From Bacteroidaceae bacterium (GTDB taxonomy: Bacteria; Bacteroidota; Bacteroidia; Bacteroidales; Bacteroidaceae), in assembly GCA_024693505.1 (NCBI GenBank), contig JAILKU010000001.1, forward strand, positions 1 through 64,000: DNA of 64,000 nt, given 5' to 3'. Below the pieces are notes generated by a model. It did no database searches. It was not told the DNA's origin and was given only the letters and a program-made list of their open reading frames with translations. Shown piece by piece: positions 57,177-64,000 of this stretch. A program made the position numbers and the translations under genes. Positions within the stretch are counted from its first letter, which is position 1, and each line of letters opens with the position of its first letter.

Positions 57177-58235
57177 TTATTGATGTTTTTTGTGCAAATA
57201 AGTGACTATGGGATAGTGGTCTGACACCTCTAATTTATCTACAATGCGCGTTTGACTGCTCTTCCAGTCCTTCGACATGAAGACATGATCTATGCGTACG
57301 GGGAAACCTCTTTGATTATATGAGATGCCTATGCCCAGACCACTGTCGCGATAAGCCGGCCTCATAATGCGGGCCAGCTTTTGGTAAACGTATGAAATGG
57401 GCGTGTCGTTGAAATCGCCGCACAGAATGATATTACGCTGGCCATTCGCCTTCACCAAGGCAGCCAGACTGTCGGCCTGAGGACCACGATATATGACAGC
57501 ATCCCCGAGTTTTCCAGCCAGATGACGGCTCCCCTCTTTTACCTTCTCCCTGTGCGGGTCTTTCATCATTTCTTTGTATTCAGACTTGTCGTCATCGCTC
57601 AACGCATTGCTCTCTAAATGGTTGTTGACAACAAATATGGTATCGCCAAGGAAAGTCAACCGGCATCCCAGGCTCTTATTATTCTTCCGTGTAGGATAAT
57701 TGACATGTATAGTGTCGCCTACAACTGGCAGACGAGTAAGAATGCACATCCCTCCGTCCTGAAGACAGCGATAGTTCATGGAGTCCATCATGCACTTGAC
57801 GTCCGCACGTTTTGTCCAGCTCGGTACAACCTCCTGCATACAGAATATATCGGCATCCATCTCCTTGACATATTGCAAAAGCGATGTCTGACCGGCTTCT
57901 CCTTTTGGACCTCCTACATTGAAACTGATGAGTTTTAAGGCATCGTTGGGGTGCTCCGACTGCATGTTAAGGGGACAGTAGTCATACACATAGCCCCCTA
58001 CTGCAAAAATTCCCAGCATGGGAATCCAAACATAACGCGCCTTGAAAATCAGCCAAAAAAGGACATAAAGGATGTTCAACAGTAAAACCACGGGGAAAGC
58101 CAGCCCTATGAGGGATAGCAAAGGGTATTGTTCGGGTGGAATCCAGGTACTTGCACAACAAATCCACAAGAGGAGTATAACCCCAATGTTACCCCCCAGG
58201 AAAAGACCTGTAAAGAAACGCTTTATCCCGCCCAT
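57177..58235 (-). CDS. Membrane-anchored endonuclease/exonuclease/phosphatase-family protein
   Basis: 352 residues. Three membrane helices occupy the first about 95 residues. The EEP fold follows: LKLISFNVGGPKG, DIFCMQEVVPSW (metal Glu), VVNNHLESNAL, NIILCGDFNDTPISYVYQKL, and VRIDHVFMSKDW and SDHYPIVTYL at the end. All EEP catalytic positions (Glu, Asp-Phe-Asn, Asp-His) are present. The substrate may be nucleic acid, a phosphoester lipid or an inositol phosphate. It starts eight bases after the rhomboid gene, probably in one operon. Confidence 0.9.
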   Translation of the reverse strand: MGGIKRFFTGLFLGGNIGVILLLWICCASTWIPPEQYPLLSLIGLAFPVVLLLNILYVLFWLIFKARYVWIPMLGIFAVGGYVYDYCPLNMQSEHPNDALKLISFNVGGPKGEAGQTSLLQYVKEMDADIFCMQEVVPSWTKRADVKCMMDSMNYRCLQDGGMCILTRLPVVGDTIHVNYPTRKNNKSLGCRLTFLGDTIFVVNNHLESNALSDDDKSEYKEMMKDPHREKVKEGSRHLAGKLGDAVIYRGPQADSLAALVKANGQRNIILCGDFNDTPISYVYQKLARIMRPAYRDSGLGIGISYNQRGFPVRIDHVFMSKDWKSSQTRIVDKLEVSDHYPIVTYLHKKHQ

Positions 58236-58243
58236 TATTCACT

Positions 58244-59122
58244 TTACTTCTTTTGGCTAAAATCAAAGAGGCGCTTCTTCTCTTCCTCAGTCAGCCCGCT
58301 ATAGCCTTGACTTCTTACCTTGTCCAAGATCCGGTCCAGTTCAGCTTCGTCTTCCATCTTTTTCTTTCGGTAAGCCATATCTTGACTGTGCTTTCCACCG
58401 GTATTCACGCTGAAACGAGGCTTTTTCCTGGTCAGCGAGGAGAACCATTTCCGGAAATTCCAGCTGTCATTCCCGCTATCATAATGACGCTCATAATAAC
58501 CATTGCGATGACTACCCCGTCCGCCGCCGTTCCGCCAATAGAGAATCAGCAACAGGCCGAACAGCATACCGCCCAAGTGCGCGAAATGGGCTACACCGTC
58601 ATTGGCACGACCAAGGGCCGACATCAATTCGATGACAGCATAACCCGTCACAAAATACTTGGCCTTGATAGGGATGGGAAGGGGAAAGATGAGAATCGGC
58701 TCATTGGGGAACGTCATGCCAAAGGCCAACAGGATGCCATAAACGGCGCCAGAGGCACCAACCGTCAGAGCCAGACTATGGATACCATAATAATATGCAC
58801 CAAGTTGCACCAGTTCCTGACAGAGACCGGCTCCGATGCCACAAGTCAGATAGTAAATAAGGAAGCGGCGCTGGCCCATTGTAGTTTCAATGATACGACC
58901 AAACATCCATACGGCAAACATATTAAAGAACAGATGCTCCAAACCTGCATGCATAAACATGTAGGTTATGAACTGATAAATATGGAATCCGCTGGAGAGG
59001 AAAAAGTGGAGGCCGAGAATGGTGTCAAGGTCAACACCATAATTGCTGGCCACATACTTTCCTGCAAACATTAATATGTTAATAATAAGCAGGTTCTTAG
59101 TCACTGGAGGCATCGTATTCAT
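58244..59122 (-). CDS. Rhomboid-family intramembrane serine protease
   Basis: 292 residues. Six membrane helices span about 1-205. The catalytic Ser124 is in VGASGAVYG and His182 in VAHFAHLGG, and MFMHAGLEHLFFNM is the conserved loop-1/TM2 region. A basic C-terminal tail of about 85 residues is typical of Bacteroidetes members. It cleaves single-pass membrane substrates in the cytoplasmic membrane. A -7 box (TATCTTTG, 59163-59156 on the minus strand) lies 34 bases upstream. Confidence 0.93.
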   Translation of the reverse strand: MNTMPPVTKNLLIINILMFAGKYVASNYGVDLDTILGLHFFLSSGFHIYQFITYMFMHAGLEHLFFNMFAVWMFGRIIETTMGQRRFLIYYLTCGIGAGLCQELVQLGAYYYGIHSLALTVGASGAVYGILLAFGMTFPNEPILIFPLPIPIKAKYFVTGYAVIELMSALGRANDGVAHFAHLGGMLFGLLLILYWRNGGGRGSHRNGYYERHYDSGNDSWNFRKWFSSLTRKKPRFSVNTGGKHSQDMAYRKKKMEDEAELDRILDKVRSQGYSGLTEEEKKRLFDFSQKK

Positions 59123-59244
59123 GTGCGTAGCATTTAAAAGTCATCAAATTTGGTGCAAAGATACAAAAAAAAGGCCATAAAAGCATCCAAATTCGTGACA
59201 ATCATTACTTTTTTCACATTTTATTTCATTTTTTTCAAAAAAAG

Positions 59245-59276
59245 CTTGGGGCATAAGTGAAGTTTGTATATATTTG
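59245..59276 (+). promoter_or_regulatory. Promoter of the HU gene
   Basis: CTTG (59245-59248), a 20-base spacer and TATATTTG (59269-59276), which is TAnnTTTG. The ATG is at 59331, leaving a leader of about 48 bases. Confidence 0.7.
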
Positions 59277-59330
59277 CCATGAAAATATGATATAAATAAC
59301 CAAATTACAACTATTTAAGTATTATTTTGT

Positions 59331-59594
59331 ATGAACAAAAGTGAATTGACAGCCAAGATCGCCGAAGGCGCAGGCTTGAGCAAAGTGGACGCAAAAAAAG
59401 CTCTGGAGGCAGCTCTGGAGGCTATTGGTGCAGCCGTAAAGAGTGGTGAGAAAGTTGCTTTGATTGGTTTTGGTACGTTCTCCGTTGCGAAGCGTGATGC
59501 TCGCAAGGGTATCAATCCTTTGACAAAGAAGACCATCAACATTCCTGCAAAGAAGGTGGTTAAGTTCAAGGCTGGTGCTGACCTGACCCTGTAA
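59331..59594 (+). CDS. hup: HU-family DNA-binding protein
   Basis: 87 residues. MNKSELTAKIAEGAGLSKVDAKKALEAAL, GFGTFSVAKRDARKGINPLTKKTINIPAKKVVKFKAG is the standard HU sequence with the two beta arms and the proline tip. It bends and compacts DNA as a dimer. A strong terminator-like hairpin follows the stop. Confidence 0.97.
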   Translation: MNKSELTAKIAEGAGLSKVDAKKALEAALEAIGAAVKSGEKVALIGFGTFSVAKRDARKGINPLTKKTINIPAKKVVKFKAGADLTL

Positions 59595-59663
59595 TCGAAC
59601 CAGAGTTTTGGGGATTGAGATATTGATTCTCGGGTAATAATCCCCGTTCTAAGTTAAACAATG

Positions 59664-59696
59664 AATGAGTCCGGTTTTGCCGGACTCATTTAATTT
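59664..59696 (+). terminator. Terminator of the HU gene
   Basis: AATGAGTCCGG (59664-59674) pairs perfectly with CCGGACTCATT (59680-59690), followed by TTAATTT. Its end is only a few bases before the start codon at 59699. Confidence 0.8.
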
Positions 59697-59698
59697 GT

Positions 59699-61222
59699 AT
59701 GAAACCATATAAGATAGCCCTTTTCGTAATCTGCGTGATGGCCGGATTGGCACTCATGACTCTTCTCTACCCAAGGGAAGACGTCTCCTTATTTAATATC
59801 CGTGCTGTATTCCCTTCTATGGAGGAAGTACTTGGGGCAAACACTGAAGAAAATATTACTGACACTGAGGAGGAAGAGGAAGACACCCTGCCAGAAATGA
59901 CGCCGGAGGAGCTTATGGACCTCCGGATGGCAGAATTGGAGGCTGCCCGCGACTCTGAGTTTATGGTCTTCTGCCAAAAGAGTCCTACGCGCCTGCAGAT
60001 GCCAGACGACGACATAGCCTATCTGGATCCGGTTTTTGAAGCATTGGAAAATGCTTCTGGGCGGCCCGTCCGCATTATGCACTATGGCGACTCTCAATTA
60101 GAGGGCGACAGGATGACAGGGGTGTTGAGGGAAAAAATTCAAGATCTCTTTGGCGGCAACGGTTCAGGACTGCTGCCACCGGTACAACGCCTAGGAATGG
60201 CTACAGCCACTGTGGAGACCTGGCCTGAACTGAGGCACTACATGTATTTCGGCTCACCTGAATTCCACGCTGAACACAAGCGCTATGGTCCTTTGGCACA
60301 AGTTGCCGAAGTAGATAGCATAGCTCGTTTTTCTGTCACGGCTCATGGCGGTTCAACCTATCCCCATTGCCGTTCGTTCCGCAAAGTAAGTATTGCCATG
60401 ATGGGAGACGGAGAGTTTACCGTTGAAGCTGGTGGCGATTCACTTGAGATGTCCAGCCGGTTGGATGCCTCGTATGATGGTTTGCGCATCTTCAGCGCGA
60501 CATTGTCGCATAGCGTAAGCAAGGCAGTCATTACGGCACATGGACAAATGGAAATCTACGCCATAATGATAGATGGAGCAAGTGGAGTCTCGATGGATAA
60601 TATTGCCATGCGCGGCGTATCCGGCACATTGTTTACCTCGATAGATCGTCGTACGCTGGCTCCGTTCTTCCAGCAACAGAATGTGGGGCTGCTCCTTCTT
60701 CAGTACGGCGGCAACTCTGTACCTTACCTTAAACCCGGCAAGAGTATTATCAGCTACATGCAGCAGCTGAAGACTCAGATAGATCTGTTCAAGCGCATGA
60801 TTCCGAACATACATATCATATTTATAGGACCATCGGATATGGCTACGAGCGTAGAGGATGAGATGAAGACTTATCCCTACCTGCCTATGGTTGTCGACTC
60901 GCTACGTGCTATGGCTCAGGAAAGCGGCGTAGCTTTTTGGGATATGTTCCGGGCGATGGGTGGCAGGGGCTCGATGGTGAAATGGGTAGAGGCGGATCCG
61001 CAACTTGCAGGAGAGGATTACATTCATTTCACGCCACGAGGATCTCGCAGGATGAGTGAAATGTTCTGGAGTGCATTTGAACTCTACTATAAATACTATC
61101 GCTTCAGGCATCATTTGGACGAAGAGGAAGAAGAGGCCGCATCAGATTCTATTACATCACAGACTGATACGGTGCCTTTGCAACGACCAGTTCCGACTGA
61201 CAGCACTAAAATGAACAGATGA
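59699..61222 (+). CDS. SGNH-hydrolase-like envelope protein (O-acylation accessory)
   Basis: 507 residues. A single N-terminal membrane anchor (IALFVICVMAGLALMTLLY), an acidic linker (EENITDTEEEEEDTLPEMTPEE) and an SGNH fold with GDS in IMHYGDSQLEGDRM (block I), GGN in QYGGNSVPYL and the catalytic DxxH in EDYIHFTPRG. Such proteins serve in acetyl transfer to or removal from envelope polysaccharides and are often encoded next to MBOAT proteins, as here. The downstream gene overlaps by four bases (61219-61222), so the pair is translationally coupled. The start codon lies directly after the HU terminator. Confidence 0.82.
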   Translation: MKPYKIALFVICVMAGLALMTLLYPREDVSLFNIRAVFPSMEEVLGANTEENITDTEEEEEDTLPEMTPEELMDLRMAELEAARDSEFMVFCQKSPTRLQMPDDDIAYLDPVFEALENASGRPVRIMHYGDSQLEGDRMTGVLREKIQDLFGGNGSGLLPPVQRLGMATATVETWPELRHYMYFGSPEFHAEHKRYGPLAQVAEVDSIARFSVTAHGGSTYPHCRSFRKVSIAMMGDGEFTVEAGGDSLEMSSRLDASYDGLRIFSATLSHSVSKAVITAHGQMEIYAIMIDGASGVSMDNIAMRGVSGTLFTSIDRRTLAPFFQQQNVGLLLLQYGGNSVPYLKPGKSIISYMQQLKTQIDLFKRMIPNIHIIFIGPSDMATSVEDEMKTYPYLPMVVDSLRAMAQESGVAFWDMFRAMGGRGSMVKWVEADPQLAGEDYIHFTPRGSRRMSEMFWSAFELYYKYYRFRHHLDEEEEEAASDSITSQTDTVPLQRPVPTDSTKMNR

Positions 61223-62499
61223 GGATGAACGGACTGTTGATTGCCTTGTTGAGCTGGCTGTCCATTTTTGCCGGGCATGAAATGCGGGGACAGAATTGCC
61301 CCGTCTTGCGGAACATTCCGCAAGTAACATGTCTTCATACTGAGAATGGACTCGATTCATTGCAGTTCCCAGGCAAGCATGAGAAGTTCGATACATTATA
61401 TATATATATAGACTCTTTAATCCGCACAGGAAAAGGGCGAATAAACATCCTTCATATTGGAGGAAGTCACGTTCAGGGCGGAATGTTTACACACCGTATG
61501 AGGGTAAACATTGATTCTCTGGGCGGGCTGCGGCCTGCTGGCCGAGGCATGTTGTTCCCCTATCGCGCCATAAAGACTAATGCCCCGGCAGATTATGTAC
61601 TCTCCAGCGGAGGAATTTGGCGTGGGGTGCGTAACGTACAACGCGACAGCACTACAACCCTCGGACTGAGCGGCGCCTGTGCCATAACAGATGATACTAC
61701 GGCATGGCTCGGTTTGAACATAGGGAAGATTGGATCCCGGCCATTGAAACGGCTGCGCATACTCGGCCAAGGCACCACGCCTGATGTTCGTCCATGTCTG
61801 ATATGCAGCGGCGATACTATACAGTCCCTGCCCGCCGACAGTTTGCCCGGCCTCTGCTTTCCACTTCCGCCGGAAGCCGATTCAGTGACGGTTCGTTTTG
61901 AGGGCCTTTGGCCGGACAGTATCTCCTACGAGCTACGTGGACTATGGCCCGAAGGAGACGAAGACGGATTTACCTATACCGCATCGGGCATCAACGGAGC
62001 AAACCTCTCCTCTTGGCTGAAGTGCGGAATGTTGGAGGAAGAGCTGACTTTGGCCCCGCCGCAACTGATCATAATGGGTGTCGGAATTAACGACGCCAAC
62101 GTACCCCCAGCTGCTTTCGACCCTGAAAAGTTCAAGGAAAACTACCGCGAACTCATGCGGAGGATACGCAGGGTCAGTCCCGACTGCTGCTTCCTCTTCA
62201 TCACGAACAACGACTGCTGGCTGAACGTTCGAGGCTACCGGCGCCGTCCGAACATGAACACCAAGCGTGTCTGGCATGCCATGAACGAACTGGCAGCGGA
62301 GAGCGGCAGCGCCGTCTTCGATTGCTACAGGCTGATGGGCGGGCAGGCTTCGAGCAACGCCTGGGTCAGAGCAGGCCTGCAGCGCAGAGACCATATCCAC
62401 TTCTCGCGCCAGGGATACGAACTATGGGGCGACCTGCTCTACAACGCACTGATGAAGCCACTGGTCCATTCGGACAGCGGTGCCGGAAATAAGCAATAG
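61219..62499 (+). CDS. SGNH-hydrolase-like protein, second of the pair
   Basis: 426 residues. A signal peptide (GLLIALLSWLSIFAGHEMRG) is followed by the SGNH fold. Block I reads ILHIGGSHVQGGMFTHRM, with GGSH in place of GDS, so the Asp before the nucleophile is missing. IIMGVGINDANVP is block III and RRDHIHFSRQGYELWG has the catalytic DxxH. It overlaps the first SGNH gene by four bases and an MBOAT gene follows 51 bases downstream. A role with the membrane acyltransferase in modifying a surface polysaccharide is likely. Confidence 0.8.
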   Translation: MRMNGLLIALLSWLSIFAGHEMRGQNCPVLRNIPQVTCLHTENGLDSLQFPGKHEKFDTLYIYIDSLIRTGKGRINILHIGGSHVQGGMFTHRMRVNIDSLGGLRPAGRGMLFPYRAIKTNAPADYVLSSGGIWRGVRNVQRDSTTTLGLSGACAITDDTTAWLGLNIGKIGSRPLKRLRILGQGTTPDVRPCLICSGDTIQSLPADSLPGLCFPLPPEADSVTVRFEGLWPDSISYELRGLWPEGDEDGFTYTASGINGANLSSWLKCGMLEEELTLAPPQLIIMGVGINDANVPPAAFDPEKFKENYRELMRRIRRVSPDCCFLFITNNDCWLNVRGYRRRPNMNTKRVWHAMNELAAESGSAVFDCYRLMGGQASSNAWVRAGLQRRDHIHFSRQGYELWGDLLYNALMKPLVHSDSGAGNKQ

Positions 62500-62550
62500 G
62501 CGGAAGCGCTTGGCGAGAGACGCCGACATATATAAACTCAAAAAGGACGT

Positions 62551-64000
62551 ATGATACTGAAAGATAATATATTAAATCTTCTATGGGACTACCTTCTGAG
62601 GGTGTTCTCCTTTGACCCCGAAAGCCCGCTCCTGTTTACCCAGTTCCAGTTCTGGGCATTCTTCGCCATTGTCTTTATCGGCTTCTCCTTCATCGTATCA
62701 CCTCGGGGCAGATGGGTGCCTTCCCTCAGGAACTTCTATCTGCTTCTTGTCAGCTGGCTCTTCTACTACAAGACAAGCGGATGGTTTCTGGGCTTGCTTG
62801 TATTGGTCACTTGCACCGACTATTGCATCGCTCGGGGTATTTTCGCCTGCCGGACGTCTCATCCCTGGAGAGCCAGGCTTTTGGTCGGACTGAGTGTGAT
62901 GATTGACTTGGGAATATTATGCTATTTCAAATATAGTTACTTCGTAGCCGATATGGTCAATCAGCTGTTTGGTACCCAAATCAGTGTCAGCAACTGGGCG
63001 GCCGAGTGGGGAAACCGCATGATAGGCTCACCCGTTTGGAGCGTGGACCGCATCATACTTCCTGTCGGCATATCGTTCTACACCTTCCAGGTTATCAGTT
63101 ATACAGTCGATGTTTACCGCGGACTGATAGCACCTGTGCGCAGCATACTCGACTTCGGCTTTTACGTATCCTTCTTTCCCCAGCTTGTGGCGGGTCCTAT
63201 AGTAAAGGCGTCCGACTTTGTACCGCAGCTCTACCGGCGCTATTTCCTGAGCCGGCGGCAGTTCGGGCTGGCCGTTTTCTGGATTCTGAACGGACTGGTC
63301 AAGAAGATCGTGCTGTCGGACTATCTGGCTGTGAACTTCATCGACCGCGTCTTTGCCAATCCGCAGTTCTTCACGGGCTTTGAGAATCTGATGGCTCTCT
63401 TCACCTACTCTCTCCAGGTGTATGCTGACTTCTCGGGCTATACCGATATCGCCATCGGCCTGAGCCTGTTGATGGGATTTCATCTTCCCATGAACTTCAA
63501 TTCGCCCTACAAGGCCACGAACTGCAGTAATTTCTGGAAGCGGTGGCACATCAGCCTGTCCCGATGGCTACAGACCTACCTCTATATCCCGCTTGGCGGA
63601 AACCGCAATGTTACCGGAGCCACTTACTTCTGGATACTCGTCATCACTCTGTTCACCCTCATCCTGAGCGGCAGTATGCTGATTGCGGTTGTAGTCGTTA
63701 CCATTCTCCTGCTGACCATCTGGACAGCTTGGCGAAGGCCGTCAAAGCGGAGGCACATCTATGCCAACCTGAACGCCATGATCACAATGGTGCTGGGAGG
63801 CCTGTGGCATGGCGCTTCGTGCAACTTCATGGTCTGGGGCGGACTCAATGGGGTGGGAATGATTGTCTTCAAGTTCTGGCGCGACATGAGCCCACTGCGC
63901 CGTGCCCTCATCTCCTCCCTCCTGTTGGTGCTCATCCTCGCCCTGCGCTTCCCCCAGTACTGGGGCCAAGCCTTTGCATTCAGCGCCCCTGGAATGGGCT
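62551..64000 (+). CDS. MBOAT-family O-acyltransferase (AlgI-like), cut by the window end
   Basis: ATG at 62551; the frame stays open to the end of the window (at least 483 residues). It is a multi-helix membrane protein with the MBOAT core: YFKYSYF, LPVGISFYTFQVISYTVDVYRG, FFPQLVAGPIVKASDFVPQL, YADFSGYTDIAIGLSLLMGF, FWKRWHISLSRWLQTYLYIPLGGN and the catalytic His in MVLGGLWHGASCNFMVWG. AlgI-type enzymes move acyl groups across the membrane to a polysaccharide. Between PLGGN and MVLGG there is an insert with one or two extra hydrophobic segments (VTGATYFWILVITLFTLILS, AVVVVTILLLTIWTAW) that AlgI lacks. Encoded with two SGNH proteins as an O-acylation set. Confidence 0.9.
   Translation, partial: MILKDNILNLLWDYLLRVFSFDPESPLLFTQFQFWAFFAIVFIGFSFIVSPRGRWVPSLRNFYLLLVSWLFYYKTSGWFLGLLVLVTCTDYCIARGIFACRTSHPWRARLLVGLSVMIDLGILCYFKYSYFVADMVNQLFGTQISVSNWAAEWGNRMIGSPVWSVDRIILPVGISFYTFQVISYTVDVYRGLIAPVRSILDFGFYVSFFPQLVAGPIVKASDFVPQLYRRYFLSRRQFGLAVFWILNGLVKKIVLSDYLAVNFIDRVFANPQFFTGFENLMALFTYSLQVYADFSGYTDIAIGLSLLMGFHLPMNFNSPYKATNCSNFWKRWHISLSRWLQTYLYIPLGGNRNVTGATYFWILVITLFTLILSGSMLIAVVVVTILLLTIWTAWRRPSKRRHIYANLNAMITMVLGGLWHGASCNFMVWGGLNGVGMIVFKFWRDMSPLRRALISSLLLVLILALRFPQYWGQAFAFSAPGMG

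Overview
The window looks like a chromosome segment of a Bacteroidales bacterium (Bacteroides/Prevotella relatives). The clues are: promoters of the Bacteroidetes type (TTTG, about 20 bases, TAnnTTTG); a fused SecDF; a GH92 mannosidase lipoprotein; DUF3667, DUF4922 and DUF5703 families; LytTR and LuxR regulators; and tRNA genes without an encoded CCA. No phage, integrase, transposase or CRISPR array is visible.

Layout. 1-3.1 kb: a small outer-membrane barrel gene, a promoter-bearing tandem repeat, a PfkB sugar kinase and a hemerythrin/LuxR regulator. 3.5-26.5 kb: about 16 tightly packed minus-strand genes with the look of one operon. It combines five PQQ-like/BamB-like beta-propellers, an NHL-like propeller, an exported Fe-S protein, a NapH/NosR-like membrane Fe-S protein, a HoxEFU-like NADH diaphorase, a LolCDE/MacB-like ABC exporter, a DUF116-polyprenyl synthase, a squalene-hopene-cyclase-like enzyme with a DXDD motif, a second cyclase-like protein, a radical SAM enzyme and a ferredoxin. 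I read it as a pathway that makes and modifies a cyclised isoprenoid, coupled to an envelope redox chain. I do not recognise it as a described system. 26.6-30.6 kb: a LytS/LytTR two-component pair, a CobW-type GTPase and an aquaglyceroporin.

31.25-53.26 kb: two copies of a mostly non-coding element of about 1.27 kb (31250-32525 and 51988-53255) lie in inverted orientation around 19.5 kb of ordinary genes. Each copy carries arrays of 10-bp repeats next to a consensus promoter core. Inside the bracketed segment are a glycosyltransferase/HIT-like/SpoIID fusion, two tRNA-Asn genes, an adenosine-kinase-like protein, an S41 protease, a small membrane protein, a nested palindromic AT-rich region, an OmpA protein, a lipoprotein with an orphan response regulator, a rubrerythrin operon, and a glycan-degradation set (DUF4832, GH92, DUF5703/GH95-like).

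53.3-64 kb: housekeeping genes. These are a SecB-like protein next to secDF, an EEP-family hydrolase, a rhomboid protease, an HU protein, and a polysaccharide O-acylation set (two SGNH proteins and an MBOAT acyltransferase cut by the window end).

Several families of intergenic repeats are shared between these regions. They include simple-sequence leaders that supply start codons, a hairpin element with compensatory changes, a TAGACCCGCCTC motif and TGCAATAAC 9-mers. All alignments were done by eye, so identities and boundaries are approximate.
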